64,000 nt of DNA, from positions 3,596,001 through 3,660,000 of the forward strand of contig NC_052129.1 in assembly GCF_012273895.1 (NCBI RefSeq), in the 5' to 3' direction. The notes under the pieces are model-generated. The model was not told the origin of the DNA and did no database searches. It worked only from the letters and a program-made list of their open reading frames with translations. The stretch comes from Zerene cesonia. Its lineage: Eukaryota; Arthropoda; Insecta; Lepidoptera; Pieridae. The translations under genes were made by a program, and so were the position numbers. Below are positions 21,534 through 33,291 of the stretch, piece after piece. Position 1 is the stretch's first letter. Each line of letters starts with the position of its first letter.

Positions 21534-22359
21534 AACATCCTACAATTTGGTACTTTCTAGTAATTACTCCTATCTTATCTATCTTTGTTTCTACGTAACA
21601 TTCAAATACTTATCAGCTTAATTAAGCATTTATCATATTCATTATCACTTACGTAGTTTAGATCTCCCAATTCTTCCCTACATTCAATAATTTCTCCGCA
21701 TTTGAAATAGTATATTCTCTTTATGAACTCCATTACATGCAACATTACATCCCGGTACCACATGTATGCATATTTTTATTCTTATTAATATTGTATCTTG
21801 ATCTCATCCGCATTTCCAAAAATACTGACAATACTTTACTATTCTGCCTGTGGTGCGAGTGGTTTAACAGTATTCAAATAACATAGCGCTCGCGATACTG
21901 TCAAACTGAGATATACAAAAAACTACGTTATATGTCCAGATGGATTCACGCGGCTATTTTTAACAGGCTTTTACTGTTTTATAATAGAAAGGATATCGGT
22001 TAAAGCACGAATATCGTGGAAGTCACATGGGAGAGGGATAACGAACGAAGCTTTTATCGGATTAATTAATCTAATGCATTCGCAGAGTACTGCCAAAACC
22101 AGTATCAAGCTACACTGTGCGGATTCCAGTATTATTGCGATGATAAGATCGTATTAATATATTTGAAAATGTTTTACCCATTGATGGATTATGCACTATG
22201 CAGGTGTTATAGAAGATTTATTAATTGAGTTATGAATGCTAGCGTATAAATATAATAATTTGTTAGCAATTGTTTCGTTAGGAGTATTAAAATAAAAGGA
22301 TATAAAAAATATTAACGAAGAAGATGGCTTATAACTTAAAAAAGGATACTCTTTATTTA
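21534..22359. other. Stretch with a short coding-like minus-strand frame
   Basis: At 21605-21763 (minus) an ATG frame of 53 codons includes HVMEFIKRIYYFKCGEIIEC and REELGDLNY. It crosses a GTAAGT that could be a donor after codon 37. I do not recognise it. Confidence 0.3.
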
Positions 22360-22578
22360 CTAGTTAACGCTCGTTTCGGCCGCGGATTCATAAGAAATTC
22401 CTATAGATATGAGAGGTTTCAACGCGATAAAAAGTAGCATATGTTACTCTTTACCCTCCTAACTACACCACGAACCTAATTAATTTTTAAACACAAATCG
22501 TAACATAAATTCCATCCATTGCGTGAAATAAGACAAACAAACAAATAAACACTTTTAGGTTATAATATTAGGAAGGAT
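22360..22578 (-). mobile_element. Helitron-like element, family H-D
   Basis: CTAG at 22360-22363 followed by GGCCGCGGATTCATAAG, and GTTATAATATTAGGAAGGA at the other end. Reverse orientation, diverged. Confidence 0.5.
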
Positions 22579-23533
22579 TATCATGTGACTTAGTATGTCT
22601 AAGGAACTCTAAAAGAACGAGCGTATTGTCTAGCATTGACTAGCTTTTATAACTAGAATAAGGTCTAATAGCAATGAAAGAAAAAAAAAGGGGAAAACGT
22701 TATTAAACTCTGAGAAGTAGTCTGCTCATCTCGTCAAATTGTATTTTATTGGCTCAGTAAATAGTTTTTTTTTTCGAGAACGACGCTGTGAAGTGATCCT
22801 GACGAAATAGAAATAAACCTCACGGTTGTATTAAAGTTTTGCTTTGAAATAGCGAAGAAATCGTATCTTAGTCTTATACTTAGTCTCTTTAGTACCTGAA
22901 ATTACACGATATAATCCAGGAAAATAGTGAAGTGTTCTTTTCTTCCATTCTCTGAGAAATCATAATCGTATTGTCACTGTAATCATAATTATATTTGTCT
23001 AATTGTTTTTCTTATATACAAGAGCAATTACCATAAGCTTTTATGAACATTGTAATGGGAAATATGTGAGATTAAATTTTTAAAATAATATATCTTATTC
23101 AGAATTTGATAATCGTTTTCAAACGTACCACGATTTCTCATTTGACGTACATCAAACGTTTAATTGAAATATACATTTACTACCTACCATTTTAGACCTC
23201 TGACATTCAGAGTTATTGTTTAAAATGAGTTCGTATCTTTATAATTGACTCGAATGTAAAAGGCCTTAATGATAACAGCTAGTTGAATAATTGATAAGCG
23301 AGTCGTTTAGACGTTTTGTGTTATTACCAAACCGAAATTAACCAACAAACGATGTAATTAGTACTTGAATTATTAATGCAATCGATGTCTTGATCGTTGG
23401 TACCGACGTAATAGATTTTGAATATATTTAACATATCCTATGAAGTTACAGGTAAAAGGATGGAAATAGAACGTGTTAACACGTATGTGAAACGTTCAAT
23501 TTAGGTTTTTACAATTGTTCATTTTATTATATG
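22579..23533. other. AT-rich stretch without recognised feature
   Basis: No open frame, splice-bounded block or classified repeat recognised. Confidence 0.45.
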
Positions 23534-23701
23534 TCTACACTAATATTATAAAGAGGAAAACTTTGTTTGTTTGGTTGTAATGAATAGGCTCAAAAACTAC
23601 TGGACCGATTTTAAAAATTGTTTCACCATTCAAAAGCTACATTATCCACGAGTAACATAGACTATATATGTACCACGGGCGAAGCCGGGGCGAACAGCTA
23701 G
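23534..23701 (+). mobile_element. Helitron-like element, family H-B variant
   Basis: Starts TCTACACTAATATTATAAAG, contains AAACTACTGGACCGATTTTA and ends ACCACGGGCGAAGCCGGGGC then GAACAGCTAG. Both termini are intact. Confidence 0.75.
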
Positions 23702-24290
23702 TATAAAATAAAGAGGATTTTATTACAGGATGGTTAATGAAGTTTTAAACACCGATTGTTATTAAGGTCTACCTTACATAAAATAGTCTCAAAGGCTAGT
23801 CTTCGGGATTAGCAGGCTGAATATGATAAAAGCACTGGCAAGTTTTCGAGTGCGACGAGACTATGATAAAACAGAAGAATTTAATATGTGTTTGATCCAT
23901 ATTTCTTGGATATATGTATTTTAAATACATTTTTTAAAGATAAGATTATTTTATATAAAATGTACAGAAAATTAATTCTTCCAGTACATTATTGTTATTG
24001 AAAGAATTCCCAAACATGACGGAGGGAAATGGTGCATTTATTCAAATATCGCGTATTTATTTAACAAACTATTGTGTATTCGCGATAACGATTGTTTACA
24101 AACATGTTTCGTAAAGTTACAGGTCGAGAAATTGATTTCTGTTTACATTGAGAGCGAGTGATTTAAGATTCGCTTTTTATGTTAATAAATTATGTGCCAA
24201 TCGATTTAAATATTTCTTATTTCATAACAAATTTAGTTGGAAGTGGGACTTCAATCTGTTGTATTTAAAAACAATTAACTTAATAAATAA
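23702..24290. other. AT-rich stretch without recognised feature
   Basis: Nothing assignable; short frames only. Confidence 0.4.
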
Positions 24291-24489
24291 TCCTACTAAT
24301 ATTATAAATGTGAAAGTTTGTAAGGATGTGTGTGTGTTTGTTGCTCTTTTACGCAAAAACAACTGAACTGATTGCAATGAAATTTGGTACGTAGACAGCT
24401 GGACAACTGGAATAACATATAGGCACTTTTTATCCCGATATTCGTGCGGGATACGGACTTACGCGGGTGAAACCGCGGGGCGCAGCTAG
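24291..24489 (+). mobile_element. Lep1-type Helitron copy (H-A), intact ends
   Basis: TCCTACTAATATTATAAATG start, GCAATGAAATTTGGTACGTA centre, hairpin CGCGGGTGAAACCGCG and GGGCGCAGCTAG end. Flanked by A (24290) and T (24490), the Helitron target. Best reference copy in this window. Confidence 0.88.
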
Positions 24490-24521
24490 TATATAATAAT
24501 AGTCTTTACAAATACCCGCAA

Positions 24522-24625
24522 TCAACATCATCATCATCTTTATGGGTTGATCCCATAAAGTTCCCACTGCAGGGACGAGGGCTGGAGTCCCGTGTCTCTG
24601 CAATGAGGGTTAGCAATACACGTAG
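24522..24625 (-). mobile_element. S2 SINE fragment
   Basis: CAACATCATCATCATCTTTA, TCCCACTGCAGGGACGAGGG and then loss of homology. Only the end distal to the tRNA-like head remains. Confidence 0.5.
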
Positions 24626-25463
24626 GTAATTAAAAAAACTCTCTTTGTAAATATGTCGTGTATTCTAATACAATTTTATACGAACACAAAACCAAAAGCT
24701 GATACGGTGTTAATAAACAGTGATAATTAATTTTTAATCCCAACATTTAAACAAGTGTTCGGTGTAAGGGTCCGAATCCGATTAATGTTTATTCAAATTT
24801 TGTTTAACTTTGTTATAATAAATACATTCGATTTAGGTTTTACGGATCTAAAGTTTTATACAGGAATTTAATTGATTAATTTATTAAATTTTGTTTACGT
24901 GTTTGATTTGATTAAAATGATTCGAATATATATGTAGTTAAACTATTTTCTGATTGCTCCTTCGCTACGCGCAAAGGTTAAAAATTAAAGCGCGCCTAGA
25001 AATCTGAAATTTTACTACAGAATGATGTTTCTTAATCATCAAATAAAATTGAATTATAATCACAAGTAGGAAAATGTAGATTTTCCAAAAGCATGCTGTA
25101 TATTGAAGGAAAATAATGTTTTAATACAGTATTAAATGAAACTGTACCGCACACAACAACGCACAATTGTTTGTAGACAACGTGGCCTTATATATCTATT
25201 CCCACAGGATTGAAAATTGACTACCACGCAATCCATAAAAATAATTCTGAAATAAGAAATTGTGGAATACATTTATTATGCCAAAATTCGTTAAAAAGTC
25301 GTTAAATTCGTATATTACAGTGCTTACAAAATTTTTAAATAGAAGAAATAAAAAGTTTCAATCTAGACCCTAAGGAATGCGTGTGTGTAGTAATGACTTT
25401 TATCAACACATTTCTTTATAAATGTTGGTTATTTTATTTATTTGTTATTCTTTTTATTTTGAA
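24626..25463. other. AT-rich stretch without recognised feature
   Basis: No coding or classified repeat signal. Confidence 0.45.
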
Positions 25464-25683
25464 CTGCGCTGCCTGCTATATGGAGAAAGGGATATAGAAA
25501 TAATTGACGATTGGTAAGAAGGAATGGACTTGGAGAATGAGGTAAAGAAAATGGGCTACCGGCTCCCCCAATCACCGTACGAAACATAGTAGCATGGTAC
25601 GTACTATTTCACACCGGTTTTCTGTGGGAGTGTAATACTTCCCCGGCACCAGCTGGCCCAATTCGTGTCGAAGCGTGCTCGCG
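25464..25683 (-). mobile_element. S1 SINE-like repeat, reverse copy
   Basis: GGGCTACCGGCTCCCCCAAT, TTTCACACCGGTTTTCTGTG, ACTTCCCCGGCACCAGCTGG and GTGTCGAAGCGTGCTCG are the reverse of the 7797 copy. Confidence 0.6.
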
Positions 25684-26705
25684 TGGTTTATGTAATAACT
25701 ATTTAATAATTGTCTGTGCTATAACTTTTATAAACTAGATAACATGTTACAAAATAGTGACTGTAGACGTTTAATCCCTAAGAATAATGTTTGATAGGTG
25801 AATACTGTGCTTTTATAGTATTCTAGTGTCTGGGAATTCATACTTTGTAATAATAACACGCTACGCCGCAGGTAGGTATATGTTCCATGTTCGATTCAAA
25901 TTATACTACACTAATACCTTTTTTCTAATCGTTTCAGAATTATTAGCAGACTTGATTTTTGGCTTCTCACTCACTCATACTTCGTAATAGCCCCGCATTG
26001 CGGTTAACTTTATTTAAGCGATAATAGCTCTTAAGCCCTTCTTAATACGAAGTAAATAAATACATTATTTTCTAAGTCCTCAAAAAAACAAAAAGGTCAG
26101 GTCACGCACGATTCCGTGACGTGGTTTAAGACGTTAGGGTGTTTGCACACGATGCGATTTGATTAAGCGATTATAATCGTAATGGTCATGTGAATTATAG
26201 CTACGATTCTGCACGCGTAGCTGATAATATTTTAATTGTATTTCGATGCATATAACGCTGTGTTTCTTTCAAGCAACATCTCACACGCTGCTTATTTAAA
26301 ATTATATATACGAGGATTTTTATGTAGATTCCCTTGAAAACGATTGCCATTTTTACAATATACTTTATAACATGCATTTATTATGTTGAAAAATACTCTT
26401 TAAATACACATACTGCTGTAAGCGATATAAATGCTATCAGCTGGAAATCCAAACATAATACAAAATGAAAAATTAAATTGCCGTAATATTAACCCATATA
26501 TTGTAAAAATCAAATAATTAACGGTGCATAATTACGAACCATCAAGCGTGTATTGAACCATGATTCATATCAGGTAATAAATCAAAGTTAGACTACAGCG
26601 TCATTACTAACAAAAATATCAACGGGTAATAATATCATGTGAACGTTATGAAAAGCAGTCAGATATTGAGATAGGACTAAATGTATGAGATATTTCCTGT
26701 TTCCA
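25684..26705. other. Stretch without recognised gene
   Basis: AT-rich; GTTTGCACACGATGCGATTT near 26150 is of unknown origin. No exon-like block. Confidence 0.4.
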
Positions 26706-26790
26706 TTGTTGCCTCAGAACTTTGGACTGAGTGAGCCTCCCGTGCGGTCCCACTTTAATTTGGTCTAGCTCTCACAATTTGAAGGGAAAA
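26706..26790 (+). repeat. Family F dispersed repeat
   Basis: CCTCAGAACTTTGGACTGAG, CCTCCCGTGCGGTCCCACTT and TTTGGTCTAGCTCTCACAAT match the family. Confidence 0.5.
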
Positions 26791-27540
26791 AAGGCGAGAT
26801 TACTGTTAAAGTTTCAGACTTCGATTTGTTACTGAAAGCTTCTTGAGGTTGCCTGAGGCTGCACACATTTACTTGTTATGTAATATTTTATTCTTAGTCA
26901 TTCGGACTCGAACAAATATACAAGCTAAGAGGGTGGTTTTCTAAGCCTTGCATATGATAAATAGCATGTTAATTAGAAGGTAGGAAGTGTTAAAAAATAT
27001 TTTAATTCTCCTAGCACTTCCTATCAAGGATGGTAAATCGATTAAAGGCATCTATGCTATCTAGCTAAATCTAACACAATTGTCTTTCCCTACATCACCT
27101 CAGTACGATGTTTAAATTTATATGATAACACGATAAATTTTATTTTTATACGTATGATATGCTTGCGAACAATTCTTGGAATACTCTTGGAGTATTCCAG
27201 CTTTAAAATCAGGGAATAGTAATATATTCAGGTTCGAATAAAAGTTGAAAATGCGACGATATGTCAGGGTAACACCTGCGCCCCTGTTTTCTGGAGGACA
27301 TCTCGATTTAGAGGGAATTTTTCATGGTACTATTTATAGGTTAAACATTTTGATGTGAAATTAAAGCAAAGGAAAATTATACGTATGGAGACTATACCAT
27401 AATATTATAAAGAAGTTAAGTTTGTTGTGACGTTGTAGGGATATCTAGATCTATTGAACGAATTTATAATTTTGAATTCTTTTACCAAAATGCAAGGCAC
27501 GTTATTTGTGAGTGTCATAGACTATATTATATTTAGTTAA
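26791..27540. other. Stretch without recognised gene
   Basis: Contains a weak Helitron-like start near 27400 (ATAATATTATAAAGAAGTTA). Otherwise nothing. Confidence 0.35.
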
Positions 27541-27686
27541 ATTTAATTTTTAGTTAAATATTCAAATGCTTTATAAATAAGACACTATTAAAGAATAAAA
27601 TGTAATTGATCCCGTCTCGTGACCAATTTCAATTCTTAAAAATTTATTTTGTTTCCAACCCGAGCAGAGCCGGGACGAGTGGCTAG
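27541..27686 (+). mobile_element. Family T flank joined to a Helitron-type CTAG end
   Basis: AAATGCTTTATAAATAAGAC and GATCCCGTCTCGTG match family T in degraded form. Then GCAGAGCCGGGACGAGTGGC ends in CTAG at 27683-27686. Confidence 0.4.
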
Positions 27687-28165
27687 TGAGTCAATAATTA
27701 CAAGACAGACGACAAAAAACTTATTAATACATAGCATATGTGCGACGAAAGGAAATATTTAAACATAAAGAAAACATTGTGTAAATAAAGTGAACAAGCA
27801 TTTATATATAGGTACATTATAGTTTTCATACAATAGGTGTCTAAGATATTCTTTTATTATAGGAAACTAATTTATTTATATTTCTACAAGAACATCAAAA
27901 GTTATTTTTATGTATACAAGGAATACGATGAATATGTAATTAAATGAATATATAAGTTGTAATTAACCGGTTACAAATGTTTGTCTAGGGCTTTTATCTA
28001 GCAATAATATATGAATACAATAGGCTGCGACGTTAGTTTATATTTCATTAGACGAATACCGTATGGATGTTATTATGTTACCAATCCGTGAATTTTCTAC
28101 GAGAATGTTTTTGGACCTCCTATGAAAATATAAATGTGCTGGAAATAGAAATTTGAGTTTATTTT
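27687..28165. other. AT-rich stretch without recognised feature
   Basis: Nothing assignable. Confidence 0.4.
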
Positions 28166-28358
28166 TTGTATTGGAGCGGGCGAGCTGGTAGTTCGCATGA
28201 TGGTAAGCGATCACCACCGACCATGAACATTTGGAAAAGAATACGGGCATCCAGCTCCTCCTCTCACCGAATTAAACATAGTAGCATTCTTATGCTATTA
28301 TTCTCTTATGTAGGGGTGCGAGCTGGCTCAATTCGTGCTGAAGCGTGCTCGACTTCCA
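28166..28358 (-). mobile_element. S1 SINE-like repeat, reverse copy
   Basis: GGCGAGCTGGTAGTTCGCAT, GATGGTAAGCGATCACCACC, CATGAACATTTGG and GCTGAAGCGTGCTCGAC, with the pyrimidine middle deleted. Confidence 0.6.
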
Positions 28359-28396
28359 CACATACGTATTTGTATACATATATATCTTACTATCCT

Positions 28397-28582
28397 TCCT
28401 ACTAATATTATAAATGCGAAAGTTTGTAAAGATGTGTGTGTGTTTGTTGCTCCTTCACGCAAAAACTTTTGTACCGATTGCAATGAAATTTGGTACGTAG
28501 ACAACTGGACTAACATATAGGCAACTTTTTATCCCGATATTACAGCGGGACTTACACGGGTGAAACCGCGGGGCGCGGCTAG
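28397..28582 (+). mobile_element. Lep1-type Helitron copy (H-A)
   Basis: TCCTACTAATATTATAAATG to GGGGCGCGGCTAG. Small deletions in the AACTGGAATAACATA and GGGATACGGAC regions. Confidence 0.85.
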
Positions 28583-29040
28583 TTTTTTTATAAAAAACAT
28601 TTATAGTGCCTATCAATCTATCTGTAACACTTCCACGTTCTTGACCAAATCGATCTATTCTAATCTATTCTAAAATTGCATTCTCGCAGAGAGAACTGCA
28701 TAAGATCCCAATCCAAACCCAGCTTATATAATAATGAAGCAGAGAATACACAGTACAATGCATATGCGTGTCTCTTGCGGTTTCTGCGAGGCTCTGCACG
28801 AATTACTGCATTAGACGGAGTACACTGGGTACGTGCTAAAGTGGATGTTATACTATTTGAAAACATGAAATTTACTGTTCCACTGCTTTAGTGCATAATA
28901 AGTTTTATACGGAATTGTTCAATCACTTCGCATTGAATGATTCTACATGTTTAGAAGTATGGCCAACATACATCTTGCACGTCTCTTCAGATACTTCATT
29001 ATCTAAGTGAAACTTACTTCGTTTTTAACATGATTAGGTA
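28583..29040. other. Stretch with an unclassified block at 28640-28890
   Basis: The block has mixed base composition and frames of 68-71 codons on both strands, which argues for repeat-derived sequence rather than an exon. Not identified. Confidence 0.3.
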
Positions 29041-29190
29041 TAAATTTAATTTTTAGTTTTATAGCATTGAAATTTTGAATGAATAGAAAAAAGATGAACA
29101 CGAGGCGGGATTCGAACTTGCGTTTTTTGCCTAACCGTAGCAACCGCTACGGTTAGGTTACGAAAAAACGCAGGCTTTCAAAATTTCTCA
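29041..29190 (+). repeat. Family T: palindromic tRNA-like repeat with long hairpin
   Basis: The flank TTTAGTTTTATAGCATTGAA is followed by CACGAGGCGGGATTCGAACT. Then GCCTAACCGTAGC (29130 region) pairs perfectly across AACC with GCTACGGTTAGG, continued by GCGTTTTTT and AAAAAACGC. Here the B-box-like element reads in reverse (GGATTCGAAC), opposite to the copy at 5208. Confidence 0.6.
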
Positions 29191-29759
29191 GGATTAGGTA
29201 TAGTCAGTCAAACGCTGATTTGAGTATTTCGTTAAAGAGTTGGCGTCAAAAAATAACATAAGCATATCTGGTTCCCTAAGTAAATATAGCATTAGAGGCA
29301 TTAGAATAACTATTATAAATTACATGTGTTACTCGCGGTTTTTCCCTCCATAAAAACCTTCTTTAACAAAAATGTTAAACTCGAGTTTTATATGGCGATA
29401 CATATGGCGATTTATATGGCGAGCCATACAGACTTTATTTCTATGTAGACTCTAATTGGTAAACGCTCAAGGGAAATACCTTGATTAGAATTATAACAAC
29501 GATCGCATTGATATAAATAATACTTTTCGATATTCGATAGATGTCGTGATGACATCAAACGGATGCAAATAAGGTTAAAATATGGGGAAATTTCGTCAGG
29601 ACAATGAGTTCGTTCACTTTGGTTTCTAAGGATTGTGTTTGGTGATCATGACAACGTCGACAAAGAAACCTAAATAATTCAAGAATATAGTGTTTAATTG
29701 ATGTACTAAAACGAGTCACACAACACAAAATCTTCCTGCCTTAAAACATATCTAAGGTA
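29191..29759. other. AT-rich stretch without recognised feature
   Basis: Contains a local triplication of ATATGGCGA-like words near 29390-29425. Otherwise nothing. Confidence 0.35.
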
Positions 29760-29930
29760 TTTTAAACGCGATTTACTCTTTATATTATTAAACCGACGAT
29801 TCAAACAGTTTACAGCGAGCGTGGTCACGGAGAGACTGCTATATAATAAATCGCGTTTAAAATCCGTTAAAAAGTTTTTAATTTCTAAATGTATGATACT
29901 CGCGTAAAATCAAACACAAGAAAATACTAT
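29760..29930. mobile_element. Family P inverted-repeat element
   Basis: TTTAAACGCGATTTA (29761-29775) and TAAATCGCGTTTAAA (29847-29861) are inverted. The loop holds CAGCGAGCGTGGTCACGG and a reversed CCGACGATTCAAAC. The right edge CGCGTAAAATCAAACACAAG is the inverse of the left edge of the copies at 7121 and 9271. Confidence 0.6.
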
Positions 29931-29981
29931 ATTTAAGGTAGTCTATAAGAATGCGTTTCATAATATCACACTATGGGAATC

Positions 29982-30061
29982 TACCCGCCGCACCCGTTCA
30001 TGGTGGATATCGTCTACCATCAGGCGAACCACCTCATTTGCCCGCTATGACATAAAAAAAG
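29982..30061 (+). mobile_element. S1 SINE-like repeat, 3' end
   Basis: CCCGTTCATGGTGGATATCG, CTACCATCAGGCGAACCACC and GCTATGACATAAAAAAAG. Only the A-tailed end remains. Confidence 0.55.
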
Positions 30062-30063
30062 AA

Positions 30064-30215
30064 AGTTTCTGTTTCTGTAGGATTTCTGGGGAAACAACTA
30101 ACCTGTGCTTTTTTGGGTGTCAAACAATCTATGTAGGTACCAGATTTCATCCTAATCGGTTCAGTGGCTTGGGCGTGAAGAAGAGACACAGTTACTTCTG
30201 CATTTATTAGGGATT
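30064..30215 (-). mobile_element. Helitron-like internal fragment
   Basis: GTACCAGATTTCATCCTAAT, CGGTTCAGTGGCTTGGGCGT and TTCTGCATTTATTAGGGATT resemble the reversed 5' half of the Helitron-like families. Ends lost. Confidence 0.4.
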
Positions 30216-30714
30216 TACTTATAATAAAGTTTCACTGAGAAGTATAACTATTTTTAACAGTGCTTTATTTTTTATTCCCACAATATATAATTATGCAACA
30301 CACGTAAATAATGTTAAGTATACATCTTGATACAAAAATATAATTAATACAGGCTTGTAACCGATCGCGCATACATGATTGTGGCCGTGTTTCGATCTGG
30401 GTCACTGTGACGTCATAACCACAGTGCATGCGTCCCTGTTTTCTATATACATGTTTATATATTGGGGAAGTTGGTTAAAGAGTTTTACTTGAAGCAGAAA
30501 CCAATAACCATGTATAACGGTTTGTTTTGAGTTTATATCGAGATAACACTTTAAATTATATTGTCGTAGGTACTAATCAATTTTTGAAAGGTTTTATTAT
30601 TCAATACTTTACCGCTTTTATTTTCGAGGGAATTTACTTTCGGAATGATTGATTTCATTCAACTTTAATACACAACGTTGGGATAACCGAATTGAATAAT
30701 ATTTATTAATAATA
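30216..30714. other. Stretch without recognised gene
   Basis: AT-rich. A mixed-composition segment at 30355-30440 is unassigned. Confidence 0.4.
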
Positions 30715-30866
30715 AAAACCTGAAGAGTTGGTTTGTTTGAACGGGATATTATTAGGTACTACTGGACCATTTTAAAAATCTTTCAGCGTTAGATACTTAC
30801 GTGATCGCTGAGTAGTGAATGCTTTGTTATATGTACTACGAGTGAAGCAGGGGCGTGCCCTTAGTT
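30715..30866 (+). mobile_element. Helitron-like element, family H-B, decayed
   Basis: GGTACTACTGGACCATTTTA, then TATGTACTACGAGTGAAGCA and GGGGCGTGCCCTTAG, where the terminal CTAG has become CTTAG. Confidence 0.5.
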
Positions 30867-31508
30867 GTCTATATTGTGATCTGATATTATTTTTAAAATT
30901 CATTAATTTAAAATCATCATTCAAGACGAGGAAATCTAAATATAACTCAAATGTGACATAGTGATTAGGACATAGGGCTGTAATTTGGCATGCAGGCATG
31001 CACCATGTAAATTTATTAAAACGGCGCGGGCGAAGCTGCGACAACAGATAGTTTCTAATATACCCATACTAAATAAAGTTCCTTGAATAAGTTTAGAGCC
31101 AACCATTAAAAAGAAACACCACACACATAAAAGTAAAGCTGGAGTTTGCATAAAAATGCACAAACACAGGAATCATGTTTGCTGGCCGCGATAAAAACTT
31201 CGCAGCAGTCGGGAACTATTCGCATTAACATCTTTCCATTTGAAGACAAATCTCAGAACTCCCCCTTTGCCCTCCTCCCCTCGTCCCCCTCCCCCCTCTT
31301 GCTCCGCATAAATTCCGGATTTATATGGATAAACGCGAAACCCTATTAGCGGACTTGAGACGATTTATGTTTTTCGCGTTTGAAACCCACTGGATTTCCA
31401 AATTTTCTTACTTTTCGCTAAAATAAGTTTCCCTTTATACTCGATAACACTTGTAATATTGAAGTTCAGTTTATTTGCTAGCAAACTTGTGGTTATTTTA
31501 TAGTATTA
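30867..31508. other. Stretch with a C-rich, quadruplex-capable tract
   Basis: 31261-31297 is C-rich. On the minus strand four G-runs (6, 5, 4 and 3 bases) are separated by 1, 4 and 4 bases. No gene is recognised. Confidence 0.5.
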
Positions 31509-31660
31509 CTAGATTTTGCCCGCGGATTCGCACGTTTTCAATTTGGAGTAGTTTAATAGATGTTATAATACATATAAACCGAAATAGAGAGAGCGATTCA
31601 AGAGGAATCATGAATCACTCTCTCTATTTCATATAAACATTAATGATAACAAATGTTTTT
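31509..31660 (-). mobile_element. Helitron H-D copy with internal hairpin
   Basis: CTAG at 31509-31512, then TTTTGCCCGCGGATTCGCAC and TTTGGAGTAGTTTAATAGAT. Arms GAAATAGAGAGAGCGATTCA (31581-31600) and its inverse (31611-31630) pair at 19 of 20 positions around a 10-base loop. Confidence 0.6.
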
Positions 31661-33291
31661 TTTAATACATTGTCATCAGGGTTTTTTATATCATCTTCTA
31701 TACAGGAGTGACGAGTCCAAGACAGATGTAACATTGTTTGAACTTGTGTCCCATATACACAAATATAAAATGCAAGAAATATACTCTTTTACTACCAGCT
31801 AAGGAAAAAGGTAACGCTATATAGCGAGTTAACTTGGAAGATATAAAAATGTACGAACGTAAGTTACCTGTAAACTTAAGGTACTGCGCGATTGGAACAA
31901 GTTTTAGATTTACGAGTATCGGGTAAACTTCTGAACAGATTCATTCACTGATAGCGATACGTACGAACATCATTTATCTTGCCTCTTTAACTTTCTGCTC
32001 TCCTGGTAACTACAGCTATATTATTGTTTGTTTTTGTTATTTGCCCAAAGGGTAAATTGAATTGTCACTTTGTAATTTGTATGGTTTTGATTGTATTAGT
32101 TTTAGAATGTATTTAATACATTATATGTGGAATTCTTAAAACATTGGACATTGAATTGGAAAATTTCTCGTCTATCAAAACTTATCATTTATAAAGCATT
32201 TCAATTAAATGTAGCAAGATATTTTAAGATCTACCGTACGTATACAAGCAACTGCTAACCAAATATTTATGTACAATTTGTTACGATGAAAACATTTTCG
32301 CATATACTACATACTACCGCAGTTTAAAGAGACAGCATTCAGTAGTACACCGCCTTTGTGAAAATAGTATATAATATAGTAATAATGAAAACGACATTCA
32401 AATACGTGCACGGCATAGCATTTTAATACTGCCCGAGCTGCTAACAAGTGGCGTATGTAGCTCGGGCTCTTTTATCCCGCGTTTCGCCCCTTACTCCCCC
32501 ACGATTGACCTGTCTTAACGTCTTCATTGAACGACTCCATGAATTATTCGACTGTGAAATTAGTAAGGAAGTAAGGATAGCAACTAACAAATACTAAGAC
32601 AAATAATCCAGCCTTGTATCTCTTATGAAATAACCACGTTCGTTATTTATTCTGCAAACGTTTGTACGAACCCTTATCTCTAGTCACGTAGGGAGTCTTT
32701 AAAAGGGCCCTTCCAAAATTTTAACTCGTTTCGCTTTTTAAGTCTAATGAGTTTCAAAGGGATGTCTAAATACATTTTTTTTCTACCTCGATGAGTGTCT
32801 ATGGTGACGAAATTGTGTATTTTGTTTAGTTTTCTTGCACTTATGTGTTTTCAAATCAAAAAGATTTTCAAATATATATATATTAGTTCAATACTTTTTT
32901 CAATACTTTTATTTTTGCATCGAAATTATGCAGTAATTAATGTAATAAAAATTAACATATACCATCTTTATTTTATTCTATCTCAAAAAGGTCTGTCAAA
33001 AACTATATAATGCGCTAAGAACACGGAAAGCAATTAATATTACTTTGGATTGTAGACGATATAAGATATGACGATTCAAAATTGCTTCCAGAAGAAGTAC
33101 AATTTAATAAATAAATGTTTGAATTTGAGTTTGAGTTGGAGACATAATATTGCAGTGCGTCTTTTTGCATAAAATTCACAACAATAACGAGTATTTAAGT
33201 CCGTGTATAAATACGAAATAAAATATAATAGTTTAAAAAAACTATAAAACACGCTTTAACAAAAATCATATTTTGCAAATTGAAAACTGGA
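31661..33291. other. AT-rich stretch; hairpin and family T flank fragment
   Basis: Reversed family T flank at about 32185-32215 (CATTTATAAAGCATTTCAAT). GCCCGAGCT (32431-32439) pairs with AGCTCGGGC (32459-32467). The 71-codon frame at 32795-33010 is AT-driven and unrecognised. Confidence 0.4.
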
